A stretch of DNA of 64,000 nt from Trichoderma breve (Eukaryota > Ascomycota > Sordariomycetes > Hypocreales > Hypocreaceae). Position numbers and translations under genes: made by a program. How positions within the stretch are numbered: position 1 is the stretch's first letter; every line of letters starts with the position of its first letter. Shown here one piece after another: positions 63,201 through 64,000 of the stretch. The notes below the pieces were generated by a model. That model was not told the DNA's origin. It worked only from the letters and a program-made list of their open reading frames with translations, and made no database searches. The DNA lies in assembly GCF_028502605.1 (NCBI RefSeq), contig NW_026611594.1:389501-453500 (forward strand), in the 5' to 3' direction.

Positions 63201-64000
63201 GTACTCGGGGCTCTCGACTCTTGTCTTGTCTCCTCTGGGTCTGGGGCCACAGGTCAGTCAGATTTGATGGAACAGACAGACAGACAGACAGACAGACACT
63301 GATGTGCGGAAACGCATTGGGAACAAGCCAAGCCATTCTTTTTATTTTGCTCTTTTTCCCTCTCGGCGGCCGCGATGGATGGCCGCCCATCAAACGCAAT
63401 TATCTCCGTTTGCGGCCCTTTGGCCCGTGCTATGTCGGTTCTGTATCTGTACGGTGCGCCGCCTCTTCGTCTGCCCGTTCTTGTACATACATACGCGGTG
63501 CTGTCAGGCAATCAAGCGTTGGCCGTTAATGGCACTACCTCCGGCCTGACATGGGGATGGGCCCTTGAAGCCCCCTTCAGCCCACCCCCCCCAACGACAG
63601 CAGAAGCTCCATTGGTGACATCCTGGACCAGCCAATGCTAAGTCTCCATTGGTCGGGGGCCTGTGATTGGCCATTATTGCTCTGAGAGGAGGAGAGGGCA
63701 AAAGGAAGAAAAAACAAGAGAGGGAAAAACGATCCATTGATGGGAAAAAGGCGCAGATCTGTTGCGCTCCGCGAGTGCGAGGACCACAAGATGCTCGTAT
63801 GTGCAAGTATACCCGTTGCTTGAGTACTCTCTGCGTGCGGTCACGGAAACGCGCACTGTGCTCGTACGTACGGCTTGTACGAGACCGCCCACTTTGTCGG
63901 GGCAAGGGTACGCGCGCATTCCACTGCGGCTGGCTTCGAATCATCTCCAGGCTTTCAGCTGTCCCGCTTGCTGGGAGCGTGCTTGTACAAACACAGAGTA
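60251..64000. other. Non-coding region to window end, no gene seen
   Basis: Overlapping ORFs of up to 242 codons on minus (61099-61827) lack recognisable motifs. It contains (TGCC)4 at about 60846, TGCTCATGCTCATGCTC near 61023, and GTAC palindromes at 61555-61675 and 62790-62830. It may be the distal promoter of a gene to the right of the window. Confidence 0.45.
63273..63298. repeat. (CAGA)n microsatellite
   Basis: About six and a half perfect tetranucleotide units. Confidence 0.85.

Noticed and set aside
63273..63298. CRISPR-like repeat
   Set aside because: Simple tetranucleotide microsatellite in a eukaryotic genome.

Overview
The window is nuclear DNA of a filamentous ascomycete, most likely a Sordariomycete of the order Hypocreales (Trichoderma-like). 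This rests on many 47-80 nt introns with GTRNGT donors, CTRAC-type branch sites and YAG acceptors, and on fungal-specific families: Zn2Cys6 regulator, C2H2 'acuF-type' protein, fungal CorA-like protein, bifunctional THI20, alternative NADH dehydrogenase and DBP2. The genus is inferred from protein flavour only. I rebuilt sixteen complete gene models with continuous reading frames plus one 5'-truncated gene. No tRNA, rRNA, CRISPR or intact transposon was found.

Left part (1-31 kb) is accessory in character. It starts with the 3' part of a short-chain dehydrogenase. A divergent pair follows: a C2H2 zinc-finger protein (-) and a DUF7580-like/nucleoside-phosphorylase fusion (+), sharing about 300 bp of promoter. 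A small secreted cysteine protein (8.3 kb) sits beside a decayed NRPS adenylation-domain end (9.2 kb). Between 10 and 18.5 kb four genes read the same way: an Old Yellow Enzyme, a Zn2Cys6 factor, an intronless protein of unknown function, and an MFS transporter. Five CGGA elements spaced exactly 10 bp apart lie upstream of the transporter, so this could be a small regulated xenobiotic or metabolite module. L-serine dehydratase (-) follows. From 21 to 31 kb the DNA is AT-richer and gene-poor. It holds a CorA-like membrane protein, a 93-aa orphan, a protein kinase and a decayed repeat pair flanking the kinase.

Middle part (31-48 kb) is conserved housekeeping. ADE4 (amidophosphoribosyltransferase, 12 exons) and THI20 (HMP-P kinase/TenA, 11 exons) are divergently transcribed and each carries a GC-AG intron. 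Then come a single-pass membrane protein (-) with a duplicated 19-residue motif, a type II NADH dehydrogenase (+), and the DEAD-box helicase DBP2 (+). DBP2 carries a 501-nt intron at the SRG|D codon, a position known for autoregulation in yeast.

Right part (48-64 kb) is a 16-kb gene desert. No ORF there resembles a protein family. It has strongly purine-biased tracts, dense GTAC and CTAG palindromes, microsatellites and a perfect 10-bp inverted repeat. It looks like a long non-coding transcript and/or the regulatory landscape of a gene beyond the right edge. It is the part of the window least explained by its genes.
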